Of a stretch of 64,000 nt of DNA, positions 22,789 through 34,670 are shown piece after piece. The notes under the pieces are model-generated. The model did no database searches and had not been told where the DNA came from. It saw only the letters and a list, made by a program, of their open reading frames with translations. The DNA lies in NCBI GenBank assembly GCA_944739405.2, contig OX123186.2, forward strand, positions 91,677,034 through 91,741,033, in the 5' to 3' direction. Origin of the DNA: Euclidia mi. Taxonomy: Eukaryota > Arthropoda > Insecta > Lepidoptera > Erebidae. Numbering within the stretch: position 1 is the first letter of the stretch; every line of letters starts with the position of its first letter. The translations under genes and the position numbers were made by a program.

Positions 22789-23400
22789 ATCCCTACTAAT
22801 ATTATATAATTATTCGAAAGTGTGTATGTATGTATGTATGTATGTTCCATTTTCACGCTAAAACGGCTGAACCGATTTTGTTGAAATTGAATATAGAGAT
22901 ATATTGAACCATGGAGACGGACATAGGCTACCATAAGTTGCAAAAATTAAACTGGGAGGGATTGTAGGGAGGGTAGAAATTTGTACGGCACAAATTTACT
23001 TCTTGGAAGTAAGAACGCATGCGCTAATAATTGAGTGCTGCGCATGTGCCATCGCATATCTGTCAGTACTGTCACATCATATGTAATGTCATTGTGCACG
23101 GTGATTAAATTTTTCGCATATATAAACTAATAAATTATATACTACGCTTAAACGGCTGAAACGATTTTCCCTACTAATATTATTAATGCGACAATTTTTG
23201 TAGATATATATTGCACATGTCTTAGAACATGGCTTTGACATTTGATTGTATCCAAGGTGTTGTTATTATGTCCTGTCTGTCATGGATACTGACTGAGTTA
23301 CTTTGTACCCTATAGAGTTGCCTTCACACAACTTGAGACTGAAAGTAGATTTTGTGTTACCCCGAATTTAACGCGCGCGAAGCGGCGGGCAAAAACTAGT
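22789..23400 (+). mobile_element. Helitron-like lepidopteran element
   Basis: Starts TCCCTACTAATATTAT, has a (TATG)n run at 22822-22845, AAAACGGCTGAACCGATTTTGTTGAAATTG, and ends GCGAAGCGGCGGGCAAAAACTAGT. The same beginning and AACGGCTGAAACGATTTTCCCTACTAATATT recur inside at 23146, so two copies may be merged. Confidence 0.55.
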
Positions 23401-24413
23401 ATGAAATACAATATGACAACGGCATACGTCATCTATCGCACAAACTACTAGTACTACTACTAAATTGCTACCTGAAAGGTATATAATATGATCTTTTGAA
23501 CTTTCGCAATTTAGAAATTCGTATTTATGTATGTATATTAGTATTTTGAGACTACCAACGTCTTCCTTTGTAATACATAGTTGTGTAATTATATTATATG
23601 ACTTTAATTGATTATTGTTATTTTAAATGAATTTAATTGAATATTGTCCAATTGATGACATTTATGTTGTTGTATATGAATGTAATTTATTACTGTCCAA
23701 TTGGATGACGGTTTATGTCATTAATTATTATATATGTATGTATTTAAGTAATTAACTATTGTCCGATTGATGAATTTTATGTTATGATAAATGAATTTAA
23801 TTTATTTATGAATTTTATGATTTGATATTTATTTGTGTATATAGATAATTATTTTAACAGCCTTATTGGAAATGTAATTAGTGCATGCGATAAAGTTGAC
23901 TACACTATCGAATTGGGGTGACCTGTAATGGTAGATGTACTTGTGAGTGTGATAAATAAAAAAAAAATTATATTAAAATGTGCTAATATTACCTTTCATC
24001 GCATAGAAAATTGTGCAAATGGTCTAATATAACAAAATCTCATTATAAATATAACTTTAACATCCGAATATGCGGCTCGTAATATAACTTAAGTATTAGT
24101 AATTAGAAATTAAAAGGATTCAGGTACTTACATGTACATAATTATATACTATTAAAAACAATTTCTCATTTGCTAGTTTCTTATTTCAATATCCATTTCC
24201 TTATTTATTTATCTATCACCTACTTATTTTATTTATCACTCTATTGAGTAACTTTTATAAGTTATCTGGTTGCCATAATACAAGCATTGCTTTGTTTCTT
24301 ATTAGATGTATGTGTGTGTATAAGTTGTGCTAGTATGTTATTTAATAAAAACTGCATGTAAACATATTGTATGTTATTTACTTTTTTATTCTTAAAGTAT
24401 TTTTTTTTTCTAG
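23401..24413. other. Spacer before exon 15 with weak direct repeats
   Basis: TTTAATTGATTATTG / GTCCAATTGATGACATTTATG-like units recur loosely between 23600 and 23830 (ATTGTCCAATTGATGA, ACTGTCCAATTGGATGA, ATTGTCCGATTGATGAA). No gene is seen. Confidence 0.5.
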
Positions 24414-24598
24414 TATTCATCGTGCAGTCTCTCCGCGGCTGTTTTTTAATGGTGAACAACCATAAATATCACAAGAAGAGAGCGAACGGCATTAGAATTG
24501 AGTGGAGATGTTCCAAGAGAAGATCTATTGGATGTAAGGCTTCCGTCATCACGTATGATCAAGAGATCATAAAGAGAGCCGGGGTGCATAATCATTAG
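24414..24598 (+). CDS. mod(mdg4): Alternative 3' exon 15: FLYWCH finger
   Basis: The acceptor is a long T-run, TTTTTTTTTCTAG, ending at 24413. The exon starts with TA completing a codon, then 60 codons to TAG (24596-24598). The domain shows LRGCFLMVNNHKYHKKR, EWRC, Cys in IGCKAS, and VHNH at the end. The end of the exon with its 3' flank is duplicated 160 bp downstream (24745-24903). Confidence 0.88.
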
Positions 24599-24903
24599 TA
24601 GAAATGACACAGTGAATTGAGATGTGATGCATATTGTAGGTAGTTTATATGAAATATTATAATTATGCTTATGTTTTGGGATAACGTTAACACAGTCGTA
24701 AGATCCTGGACTATGGTAATCAAACGTCTGATAAAATTAATAACTGCATAATCATTGGTAGAGTTGACACAGTGAATTGAGCTGTGAAGCACATTTTATA
24801 TAAACTATCATAATTATATTATTATGAGACAACTCTCACGCAGTCATGTGATTCTGCACTAGGTACTATGGTAATCAAATGTCTGATAAACATAATGACA
24901 TAT
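24585..24903 (+). repeat. Tandem duplication (160-bp offset) of exon 15 tail and 3' flank
   Basis: Unit A from 24585 and unit B from 24745 share TGCATAATCATT, GACACAGTGAATTGAG, TATGGTAATCAAA and GTCTGATAAA. Unit B therefore holds a copy of the HNH codons, now followed by TGG TAG instead of TAG. Confidence 0.75.
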
Positions 24904-25396
24904 ATGGTCCTACATGGATACACATTATAGACACGAGAATTAGACACACAGTGACTATTTAGATATAAATAAATTGTTAAGTCTGTTGTACACACTCGGT
25001 TTTTTAGTCGACGAACTTTGCGAGACAGACCATTTTTTGTACTACGGCTACTTTCACTGTTTGAGCTATGTCCTATGTATATAAAATTCTGACCATTATT
25101 AGTTTTCATAGCAAATTAGCTGTATTTTCACGGAGAAAACCTGGTGTATACAGGACTTAAATTACAATAAGGTTTGCAAGCGTATGCGTTTTAGAGACGC
25201 GTGACCAGAATTGACGCATTGCGTGCGCGTAGCGCTTGCGTCAAAAAGGCCATTGCATGTAACATGTATGAAAATAACATCTAAAGTGCTAAAAGCATTA
25301 GTTCATTTTTAAAGATTTTATGAAGGAGAACGGTTTCCATTTTACTCATAAACATATGTTTGGTTCTTTACTCGTCTCAGGGTTTTGAAATTAATC

Positions 25397-25430
25397 AGAC
25401 CAACCAAGTAATACTTTACTTGGTTGGTCT
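25397..25430. repeat. 15-bp perfect foldback
   Basis: AGACCAACCAAGTAA (25397-25411) pairs with 25416-25430 around a 4-base loop. Confidence 0.8.
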
Positions 25431-25479
25431 ATTACTCGTGAGTGAAAATATTTGCTATCTATTAAAATCGACTTATGGA

Positions 25480-25530
25480 TAAAATTAAGGTACCTGCTGA
25501 TATTTACTCTCAGTAGGTACCTTAATTTTA
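25480..25530. repeat. Foldback with 21-bp arms, one mismatch
   Basis: TAAAATTAAGGTACCTGCTGA (25480-25500) pairs with 25510-25530 around a 9-base loop. It lies 50 bp from the previous foldback. Confidence 0.8.
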
Positions 25531-25610
25531 ATAACTTACGTGCTGAATATACTTATGTAGATATTTTGGCTAACAGTAAAGTCTAAATCTCTAATTTATA
25601 TAATATGCAG

Positions 25611-25740
25611 ACGTCCTCCTGTAATGTTAACCATAAGCACTCGACTACACCTACGGTACAACAAACTCGTACCTTCAAAGTTAAAATTTGCACAAACTAT
25701 TCCGCAGCAGTTGCTTTGCAAATCGAATCCAAATAGTTTA
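25611..25740 (+). pseudogene. Possible relic of a FLYWCH exon
   Basis: An acceptor TATAATATGCAG ends at 25610. One frame gives PPVMLTISTRLHLRYNK, which recalls PVIVTTRRG of exon 12 and RYNK of exons 6-8. The array phase hits a stop at once, and no W-x-C, second Cys or His pair survives. This is a weak call. Confidence 0.25.
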
Positions 25741-26410
25741 TTTGTTGTCACTATTATAGTATTGTCTTTTTTATATAAAACAGAACAACGAAATAAGAAA
25801 ACTATAGTGTCAGTCCTCTGTGATATACCGATATCATTGGCTTACAAATATTTAATATAATCATTTTACAAAGGTATATAGTTATGCAAATTATGAATCA
25901 ATATTCAAAATATACCAAATGTTAGTCGATTTCACAGGGCATTTATAGGTATAGGTAACATTCCTCAAATTGCTTGTTATGTATGTAATCTGAAAGTGAT
26001 TAAAACTACATGATTTGTAGGTATATTATAACATTATTACTAAAAATATTAATTCGTTGAACTTGTACTGTGGAAATTAGGCGATTGCCAATATTAATAG
26101 TAATGTCTGCATTTAAATTTTTTCGATGGATCTGCTTACTATAGATATATACCTACTTATCTTTAGTAGGTACATAGTCGATATAGGTACATAGTCGAGT
26201 ACAATATTGGAAACAGACGTTAGTCAGCCATGAAAACTGTTAAACCGTCTCAGAAGAGATGCTTTGGCATCATGTTCAGATATCACGTGTCTTTGAGATG
26301 TCAGTTTTATTTTAATACAGCTAACTTGCAATTTTGTTTATCACTAAATAAATCCTTTTTGTGCTCCACTGTTGCTAGCCTCAAATATACGATTCATTTT
26401 GTTATTCGTC

Positions 26411-26650
26411 AGTCATCATCATCATCAGCCTTTAACAGTCCACTGCTGGACTTGGCCTCTCCTTTGAAAGGAGGAATTAGCCTACTATACCACGTTGGCC
26501 AAACGGGTTGGTATAGGATTTGTATCAAGTTTTCCTTCTCTTACAGTGTTGTTCTCTGCATAATATGCTCCCTCTGTCGGCTCTTACGACACCCATGGGA
26601 TGATATGGGGTGGTGACATTTCGTATTCTTAATCCGTCACCACACGGACA
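26411..26650 (-). repeat. Dispersed repeat, copy 1 (RTE-tail type)
   Basis: Starts CATCATCATCATCAGCC, TCCACTGCTGGACTTGGCC, CCTTTGAAAGGAGGAATT and ends GGTGGTGACA...CACACGGA. A near-identical copy is at 27621-27858, and part of it is at 39746-39873 and 34535-34670. Confidence 0.75.
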
Positions 26651-26712
26651 ACCGTCACCATTCGTCAGTATTTAGCGAATATTGTGATATGTACTGAATG
26701 TGTCGTGTAGTG

Positions 26713-26747
26713 CATTCATTCTGAATATAGTTTATTCAGAATGAATG
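26713..26747. repeat. 15-bp foldback
   Basis: CATTCATTCTGAATA is followed four bases later by its inverse TATTCAGAATGAATG. Confidence 0.75.
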
Positions 26748-26800
26748 AGTCCAACGGTATTTAATTTACCATAATAAACTATTCTGCTGAATCACAATAT

Positions 26801-27420
26801 GGGTGTTTGGCGCATGGACCGACACATTTTTTTAGGGGTTAGGGGTTAGGGCATATTCAGTTTCAGGAGTCAGTTCGAAAAAAAATTGTAACCATATTCA
26901 ATAAAACATTTTGAAACCTAAACTGTTATTTCACTATCCTGACACTGGCTAGGTAGTCTTTTTTGTTTTGTGATTACATATTGAAAGATTTTAAGGCCAT
27001 GTCGTACATCGTTAGAAAGGGTATATGTACTACAGATTTTTTTAAAGTAATCGTGGTTCAAAAGAGCTTTTAGTTTTTTTTAATAATTAATTTAGAATTT
27101 CATATTTTGTTCTCATTACTTCATTTTTAAGAGTTTTGAAGCTCGACAATTACTTTTTTTGCATTTATTCCCAAGGATTTATGTTTTTTTTTTTTAAGAA
27201 TAATAATACATTAGGAAATCCAGTAAAAGTTATCTAGTGCAAATATGACTACAAACTAAAACAGTTATATCGTTTTAAATGAGATAATTCAGCAAAAAAT
27301 GATAAAAAAATCGTATCTCGAGTACTGGTACACTTAGGACCTGGGGTTTTTGAGGTGAAAACTAGGATATGCCCTCCCCTAACCCCCAAAAAATTGTGTC
27401 GGTCCATGTGCCAAACACCC
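26801..27420. mobile_element. 620-bp element with TIRs of about 60 bp
   Basis: The left end GGGTGTTTGGCGCATGGACC, GACACATTTTTTTAGGGGTTAGGGG mirrors the right end (CCCCTAACCCCCAAAAAATTGTGTC, GGTCCATGTGCCAAACACCC). The interior is AT-rich with no ORF. It is a non-autonomous DNA transposon of unknown superfamily. Confidence 0.75.
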
Positions 27421-27620
27421 TGTATATAATTATCAAATGTACCGCCTTAAAAATATAAATTCCTTTAAAACCGACTAATCATGTACGACAGCAAATGGCA
27501 TTAATATGAGGTTGCACAAATCACTAAAATTTGTATACGTTTGGTACTTAACAAAATATATATTTAGTAATGTATGAAACAAATTATGATGCATATAAAT
27601 GTATACATATAGAATGATTT

Positions 27621-27858
27621 ATTCATCATCATCATCAGCCTTTATCAGTCCACTGCTGGACTAGGCCTCTCCTTTGAAAGGAGGAATTGGCCTACTATAC
27701 CACGCTGGCCACACGGGTTGGTATAGGGTTTGTATCAAGTTTTCCTTCTCTTACAGTGCTGTTTTCTGCATAATATGCTCCCTCTGTCGGCTCTTACGAC
27801 ACCCATGGGATGATATGGGGTGGTGACAATCCGTATTCTTAATCCGTGACCACACGGA
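27621..27858 (-). repeat. Dispersed repeat, copy 2
   Basis: Matches copy 1 at 26411-26650 almost base for base, including the CATCATCATCATCAGCC start and GGGATGATATGGGGTGGTGACA. Confidence 0.75.
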
Positions 27859-28434
27859 TAAATAAGATTTATTAATAAGAGAAAATAAGATAAGAATAAG
27901 AGAAAATAAGAATGATTTATTAATAAGAGAAAATAATATTTGACAAAACATGTATCACAATTAATTGATTAAATAAAGATGTGTTTTTACAAAATTGTGA
28001 ACCTTAATTGTTTTTATTGTATAAATCAATAATAGAATTAATATTTATATAATACTCTTATTTAAAGTTTTTATATTTGGTGATGCCAGCGTATGCTTTC
28101 GCAATTATGAACGGTTAAATATTTAATGCACTTCGTAAATTTTCTAACAAGACGATTTTGACGAACTGGCGAAAATAGTCAACTTCTAAAACTATGAATA
28201 TCAAAGTATTGAAGCATGAAATATTTAATCGAAAATTTATTATCGCCGTCCTTCATGGTCAATAGATTCCAATTGCCGTTCAAAATTTAAAAGTGAGATA
28301 GCTAGATATGTTTTAAAGAGTCACACTAGAAGAAAATGTGATCTACTCAGTTTGAAAAGCACAAATCTCAGTATGAGTCGTAAACAATACGAAAGCGTAT
28401 AATTATGACAAAAGTCGAAGATAATAATTATTTA

Positions 28435-28572
28435 GGCTTCTCCATATGGGACATGTGCGTTCGTGTATGCTCGGCGTGCGCCTAGCGTTCACTTTGTACT
28501 ACAGAGTGCACGCCCCGATCGCACGCCGCCGATCGCCCGCGCTAGGAACGCGCATACCCCATGTGAGCTTAC
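28435..28572. mobile_element. Short GC-rich MITE, imperfect TIRs
   Basis: TCCATATGGGACATGTGCGTTC at the left is roughly inverted at the right (GAACGCGCATACCCCATGTGAG). The interior is GC-rich. It lies 80 bp upstream of exon 17. Confidence 0.5.
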
Positions 28573-28653
28573 TCAACATAAGGTAGGTTCGTTAATTACG
28601 TATTTAAGTTATAACATGATAACTGTGATTTAATTGGTATTTTCCTTTTCCAG

Positions 28654-28844
28654 AGAATCATCATTTTTTTCTAAATGCCGGAAGACTACGAATATTAGTA
28701 CTGGGTAACGCGAGGTACAGTAAGTTTAGAGAAGCTAATGGAAGAATATTCTGGCGCTGTAGCAAGAAGAAAGAAGGGTGTAAAGCTTCAGTGATCACCT
28801 CTAAAAACGAGATCTTAGAGTTCAAGAATTTTCATAATCATTAG
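28654..28844 (+). CDS. mod(mdg4): Alternative 3' exon 17: FLYWCH finger
   Basis: The acceptor TTTTCCTTTTCCAG ends at 28653. The exon starts with AG completing a codon, then 62 codons to TAG (28842-28844), without any in-frame ATG. The domain shows GRLRILVLGNARYSKFR, FWRC, Cys in EGCKAS, and FHNH at the end. The His-Asn-His-stop ending is shared with exons 6, 8, 13 and 15. AATAAA appears near 28876. Confidence 0.86.
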
Positions 28845-29574
28845 CAAACTATAACGTTGGTTACTTATCATAAATGAATAAAGAATAAAGTTCTAATTAG
28901 GTCTTCAAATCCTTCCTGAAATTTTGGATTATTCGGCAGAGGTTGTTCCTAGTAGTTTATTTCTGGCTATAGCTTTCAATTGTATTGTGCAATCTCAGAG
29001 CCTAGAAAGGCTATTTACTGTTCAAAACGTTTTAGTACTGGCACAAAGTATGGAATGGTTGCCAAGAAACCATAAAATGGCTTGTTTATTCTTTCGAGTT
29101 TATGCTAGCTCCATACATATGTATAGATGACTATTTCTAATACTATCGTGTTTTCAAACAAATGGTGATAATGACTTTTCAGACGTATCTGTTCACTGAC
29201 TTTTTATATAAAGTATTTTATAAAAATAACAGAATATATAGATTTTAGGGTCTTTGTATTATAGGTCTGTGTATTTAAGCCTATTGCGTGCGCAAAATTG
29301 GCAAAATTGTGTTTGATCTGGATTCAATCTGTGTGTTTTATTCCCGTCCATGATCAGATCAAATTAAAAGGTTGTTGCTACTTATCTATAACTTAATTTA
29401 TCTAGTCTTTTCTTATTGTGATTTATATGCACGAACTGAGGTGCTCTCTAGCAAAGCAACTACATTCTACATATGTAGCTAATCTTTATATTAAGTACAA
29501 TAATAAATTGCTAAGTAAGAATAAGAAAAGGGGGTTAAATATATTGACCACCATAAAATGCTTTGATACCCTTA

Positions 29575-31307
29575 CGGCCGGTTTCAATAACCTAACTACC
29601 TTTAACTATCAGTTGAATTCGTTACCAAAAGTAGCGGTCGGCACGTATTCTGCGTTTCAATAAACTTACTTAGAAAAGAATTTCTATCTTTACCATTGGT
29701 CTATCTTTGGGAGGGCGGGACGCTTACCAAAGTTAAGTAGATCCATAGAAAAAAAAAGTTAAGCGTTTCAATATCGTATTGACAGCTTACTAAGGTTTGT
29801 TATTATTACTAACTGTTAACAAATTGTTATCTCTCGAAATCGGGCGTTAAGCACCGTAGATAAAAGATTAAACATTAGTTTTAAAACAAATAATGGTTCT
29901 GTTTAGTGATTAAAGAGATAATGAACTATTTGAAGGCGGTTTATTTGATTCTGCGGTAATTGCAAGATCGTGAAGAACGCAGAGATTATAACTATTCGTA
30001 TCAAATGAAAGTGAACTTACAGTCTGAATGCTGAATTTACTTTCAGATTTTGATTAAATAAAACGAGTGATAACGAATTATTTATTAAAATATTATCATC
30101 TCTAAACGTTACCACTTCTCGGTGAGTAAAATGCTTCACAACACGAGTACATCCTAAAATTCTATGCATTAGGCATAAGCACAATGCTTGTGTCTGTTGC
30201 CAATAATACGTCATTGTCTGTTGCACACTTCATTGGAGTCTAAAAATCTACAGCAAGCAGATTTGTGTCGAATGTGTCTCGTGCGATAGTTGGACTGTAT
30301 CCTGAATATGTCAAAGTTTTAGACAATACCCAGCATGCCTTTTACAACTTTACTTACTTTCTGCTGGATCTTTCTTATAATTCAATCGTATAGATAGGGT
30401 GCTTCTACACGGTGCATGTAGCTGGAGCAAGTAAAGGTGCGGGTTACACGCGTGGGTAATATGCGCAAGCTACTTGATCAAGTTACTCGCTTGTACTTGT
30501 ACATGGTGCAAATAACTGGAGCAAGTAAAGACGCAGGCTACTTGCGCAAGCTGTACCTATGTACAAGTTATTTGTTCGTGGTCAAGAGCTACATGTGCAT
30601 GCTATTCGCGCGGTAGCTTTATGACTTGAATCGCGTCAAATGTCTCGACGAACGAAAATTATTTAAAAATCATATGTTAAAAATGTAATTTTAACAGATA
30701 ACATGCGCGAGTGACCCGCGCGCGTCGCAGAGCACGCGAATTACTTGCGCGGGTGGCTTGCTTTGGTACATGCTCGAGTCGCTGGACCCGCACATTGTTT
30801 GAAACGATATGTTTACGGTGCATGTAACCCGCGCAAGTGCCTCAACATGCTCAAGCTACATGCGCCGTGTACAAGCACCCATACGAACAATGAAAAAGAA
30901 ACGATACAAGTGAAGGCGGCGCAACCGTTAGCGTCATCTGTGACATCTGTTGTCAAATTGCGTTTTATTACTTTGGGTGTGTGTGTCAATAATGCAATAA
31001 TTAATAACATAACTGACTGTCTACGTATTATTATGAAAGAAAGGTTTAAAATAAGTAAAACACTACTTATGTTATTATTGCATCGGTAAAACAAATTATT
31101 GTTTTACATTAAAAAACAAGAAACAATTTAGTTGAAATGCAAAAATAAAACGCTTCGGAGGAAGGCGTTATCTAAGGACAAGCGCGCTATCTACCTTTAA
31201 CTGTAGATAGCGATGCGCCAATTTTGTAATTGAAACGGAAATAAAATGTTACAGTTAAACTCTGGTAGGTTTAACTTTTAACCTTGGTAGGTTATTGAGA
31301 CCGGCCG
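29575..31307. mobile_element. 1.7-kb TIR element with TTA target duplication (Harbinger-like?)
   Basis: The left end CGGCCGGTTTCAATAACCTA and right end TAGGTTATTGAGACCGGCCG are inverted. TTA flanks both (29572-29574 and 31308-31310), as PIF/Harbinger elements make. There is no transposase ORF, and another TIR element sits inside at 30397-30880. Confidence 0.65.
30397..30880. mobile_element. 484-bp GC-rich TIR element nested in the 29575 element
   Basis: GGGTGCTTCTACACGGTGCATGTAGCT at the left is inverted as AGCTACATGCGCCGTGTACAAGCACCC at the right. The interior repeats GGAGCAAGTAAAG and CGCAAGCT motifs in diverged tandem units. The frame 30745-31089 crosses its end and is not a gene. Confidence 0.7.
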
Positions 31308-32432
31308 TTACTTCTTTAACCAAAAATATATACTTATCACCAGAAAAATAAAGTTTAATATTACAATATTACTAGCTATTTTAGTCACCACTGCACTTCA
31401 AATTGTATTCGAACACCAAATGTAGTAAATGATCACCAAATAAAAAAGCTTGCTGACGTTTCGGACACCAGAGGTTCGGACAATGTGTCCCAATCGACAC
31501 TTTCGAATATATATTATATATTTTTTTCATTGACGTTTCGGACACCTTTAAAAAAAACCTGTCTTGTACAGTCAGATAAAAACTTACAACGGTACGTTAA
31601 TTGTAGAAATCCGTTCTCCGCCTAGTGTAGATACGCACCTTGGCGGTCGGCCATCAAGGATTTGCTCAAGTGTAGTATCCAGTGAAAAAGTTTTATGCAG
31701 ACCGCTTAATTTAGTCTTTGCCAGAGGGGTAAAGGGGCACAGATGGCGCGGAGTAACGCGGACCGGGAGAGGTCTCGCGTCCCACCTCCGCTCACCTGTA
31801 CCCCGCAGACGATTCACTTTCTCTATCTCTTTTATTCGTATAGGGCTCTCTAGCTCGTTTTGCTCCGACGCACCCCCGAGTGCAAGTACATGTGTTAACT
31901 GAAAAAGAAATTATGTGGCAGTTTTTGTTGTTTTTTATGTATTTTGGCGGTAAGTAAATTATATACATTTTTTATTTGTTTTTCTGTAAGATTTTTTACG
32001 TATCTTATTGACCCTCAGCTGGTATCGCTATAAAAGGCAACGTAAGTGGTATAGAGGTTCAAAATGGACCCCAGATTGTGGTGCAAAGTTATAAAAATGA
32101 TACAACTGTAATTTTTTTTATTTATTTAGGTATTCTTATTTATATAAGAAGTAAAAAATAACCCACCCAACAAAACATTTTGCATTGTTTTTTTTGATAA
32201 CTAATATGACAAAAAATAGAAATTTCTTGTGAGGTCACAAATAGTAAAAAAATAATGCAATATAAAATAATTGATCTATGTATTTGTTCCTCACAATCGC
32301 TGATAATTTTCTGGTGACAAGCAGGTATTCTGGCTTCCTGAATTAGTTTGGAGCCAGCTTCTTCGTCTTCGTCTTCCAAAAGCTACGAGATGTCACCGTC
32401 ACGTAAAAAATATATAAAATTATAATAAACTT
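31308..32432. other. Spacer with a GC-rich pocket at about 31560-31900
   Basis: The pocket carries CTTGGCGGTCGGCCATC, AGGGGTAAAGGGGCACAG and GTACCCCGCAGACG and is open on both strands (31564-31902 +, 31584-31817 -). I recognise no protein. It could be an LTR or CpG-rich fragment. ACGTTTCGGACACC occurs twice (31456, 31532). Confidence 0.4.
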
Positions 32433-33070
32433 CTGGGGAAATTTAAAAACTTTCGTGGGATTCTAAACGGGAGATAAATTGTATTATTTTACGCGAACAT
32501 TTTCGGAAATTTATCAATTTGCGACGTCTCGTTGTAAATTTATAAATTTACGGAAATCCATTCGTTAGAATCTAAACGGTTCGACCAACCACAGAAGAGC
32601 TTTAAATTTTACGCTTCTATAAAATACGGTAAATAACACACTGCTCTCTGATTGGTCGGTCGGTGATAATGAAGGTCGGCATCAGTTCAATTTAATAGGT
32701 TTTGTTAGGTTTTCTTGTGACACTGAACACAAAAAAAAAATAGGAGCACTGCGAAGCAGGGCTCCGTCAACTTAGCCCAATAAATATTGCTAAAGTTGCG
32801 GTTTATTCATTAAGTATAGAGAACGCCAATGGAACACGTGACTTATTCAACCAATCAGAGCGGACATGGCATTTGGTTATTGCTTACTAAACACTTATGT
32901 ATGCACACAGTTTCAGTAATAAATGCCTTTGTCTTTGTCTACGTATTATTTTACGAATAAGTTCGGTAAGTTTATCAATTTCCGAAAATCTGGGCGTAAA
33001 ATAATACAATTTATCTCTAGTTTAGAATCCTACGAAAGTTTATACATTTACTAGGAAATTTTTAAATTTA
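32433..33070. mobile_element. 640-bp TIR element, arms of about 75 bp
   Basis: AACTTTCGTGGGATTCTAAAC, GAGATAAATTGTATTATTTTACGC at the left returns inverted at the right (GCGTAAAATAATACAATTTATCTC, TAGAATCCTACGAAAGTTT). No ORF is present. Confidence 0.7.
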
Positions 33071-33674
33071 CGGTTCTTATGATTTTCAGGTGACATATAC
33101 AAATAAGGTATAAAATAGTGAAACATTATAACATATATCATACAATAAAATGTACGCTTCCGGTATCGTGGTCAAATTTGACACCAGCAGTGTACATACC
33201 ATTCTCAGTAGCAGTTAAGTGACGCGCTTCCGTCAGCCGCCGCACTAAGTGACGTTATTAGATTACCTCGATGCGCAAGAGTGTAGGTACATTAATTGAA
33301 AAGCTGTGATTAAAAGTATGAAGCTTTGGGTAAATTTTGACCCCGATACCAGTTAAGGGTTAAAAAGTAGTAACGATAAAGTACAATTTATTTTATTTAA
33401 ATTGCTGTTTTAATTTCTAGCTGTTTTACTAGACTCAGTCCGCATGGTTTCTAGAAAAAATCAAAACCTGATCACTTTTGCATTTATATAATTAGTTGGG
33501 ATTACGCTTTTAAGATAAATACTCAAATGGGGCATCTTGTAGTATGAGATTTTATCTCGTTCCTAATAAGGGGCAATTTTAGCATGCAACTACTCAATTT
33601 CTTATCAGCGAGAATGTGGCTTGTTCCAGTTTCTAGTTTTCAGGAACATTTACTTGTAATATATCTTTTTTTAG

Positions 33675-33955
33675 GAGATGCGGAACCAGCAGGTTCGTCT
33701 AATCCAAATTAAATTAGCTTCGACATAATAACCTCAAAGCGCGGAAAACCGATACTTCTACGTGCAAGCAATAGGTACAATAAAAGACGAACAGACAAAG
33801 ATAATTGTACCAAATGGCTTTGCAGTAACAGAAATACATGCAAAGCAGTACTAGTGACGGCAAGCAACAACTCTATCGTGAAAGAAGATAAGCACGACTG
33901 TGAACCCGATTTTGTGTCCAATCGGTTACAAGTGAAATTTATTGGGTTATGTTAG
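33675..33955 (+). pseudogene. mod(mdg4): Exon 18: FLYWCH exon with an early stop
   Basis: The acceptor ATCTTTTTTTAG ends at 33674 and the phase is kept: 11 codons, then TAA at 33710-33712, then open to TAG at 33953-33955. The part after the stop shows KPILLRASNRYNKRRTD, KWLC, Cys in NTCKAV, and KHDC where others have H-x-H. No acceptor in the right phase lies after the stop. RYNKR places it with exons 6-8. It is probably dead. Confidence 0.72.
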
Positions 33956-34084
33956 GTTCTCTTGTGACCCTTAATTCAAAAATAGGAGCCCTGCGGAGCA
34001 GGTCGTCGTCAACTTAGTTTATTAAAGTAGGTGGTGTATCCAAATCCAATTTATGTGTAGGTATTTCATAGTTCATACAACTAA

Positions 34085-34268
34085 CTATTTGGTTATAATC
34101 TTACATTACAATGCTGGTTTAATTTTGGTGATCATTTACTACTTTTGGGTTAACAATTATTTATTTGGAGTCATTTTGCTTATATAGGATAGTGAAATGA
34201 TAAAACTTTGGTTATAATTTTACATTAAAATGCGGGTTTCATTTTGGTGTTCATTTACTATTTTTGTC
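34085..34268 (+). repeat. Two direct repeat units
   Basis: GGTTATAATCTTACATTACAATGCTGGTTT...TTTTGGTGATCATTTACTA (about 34090-34143) recurs at about 34207-34263 with small changes. The last part is also found inverted near 31415-31440. Confidence 0.5.
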
Positions 34269-34270
34269 TG

Positions 34271-34670
34271 TTATACATACATAGTCTCACGCCTATAACC
34301 CCGAAGAGGTAGGCAGAGGTGTATTTCTACACCCATTTTTCGCCAGATATACTTTAGTCCCACGTAATAAGGGGCGAGCCTATTGCCGTACCGGGCACAT
34401 TTCCAGACTCCGTGCTGCTACTGAGAATTTCGTGACAGAAAAACCCAATAACACTGCCCGACCTAGGAATCGAACCCGGGACCTCCCGATCCCACGCGCA
34501 CATTTATGGCACGAGACCAACGAGGCAGTCGTATAGGGTTTGATGTCGAGTTTTCCGTCTCTACGCAAATATGGTATTTGCATCGTGTTATCCCTTAGTC
34601 GCCTCTTACGACACCCACGGGAAGATAGGGTGTGGTGACACTTGTATTCTATGCCGTCAACCACAAGGCT
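34271..34670 (-). repeat. tRNA-SINE with head, followed by a dispersed repeat piece
   Basis: Body ACGCCTATAACCCCGAAGAGG, TCCCACGTAATAAGGGGCGAGCC and CGTGCTGCTACTGAGAA, then inverted B-box GGAATCGAACC (34466-34476) and tRNA-like head to about 34532. From 34535 a diverged copy of the 26411-type repeat follows. Confidence 0.65.

Noticed and set aside
30745..31094. Overlapping ORFs on both strands
   Set aside because: They cross the end of a TIR element and show no domain.
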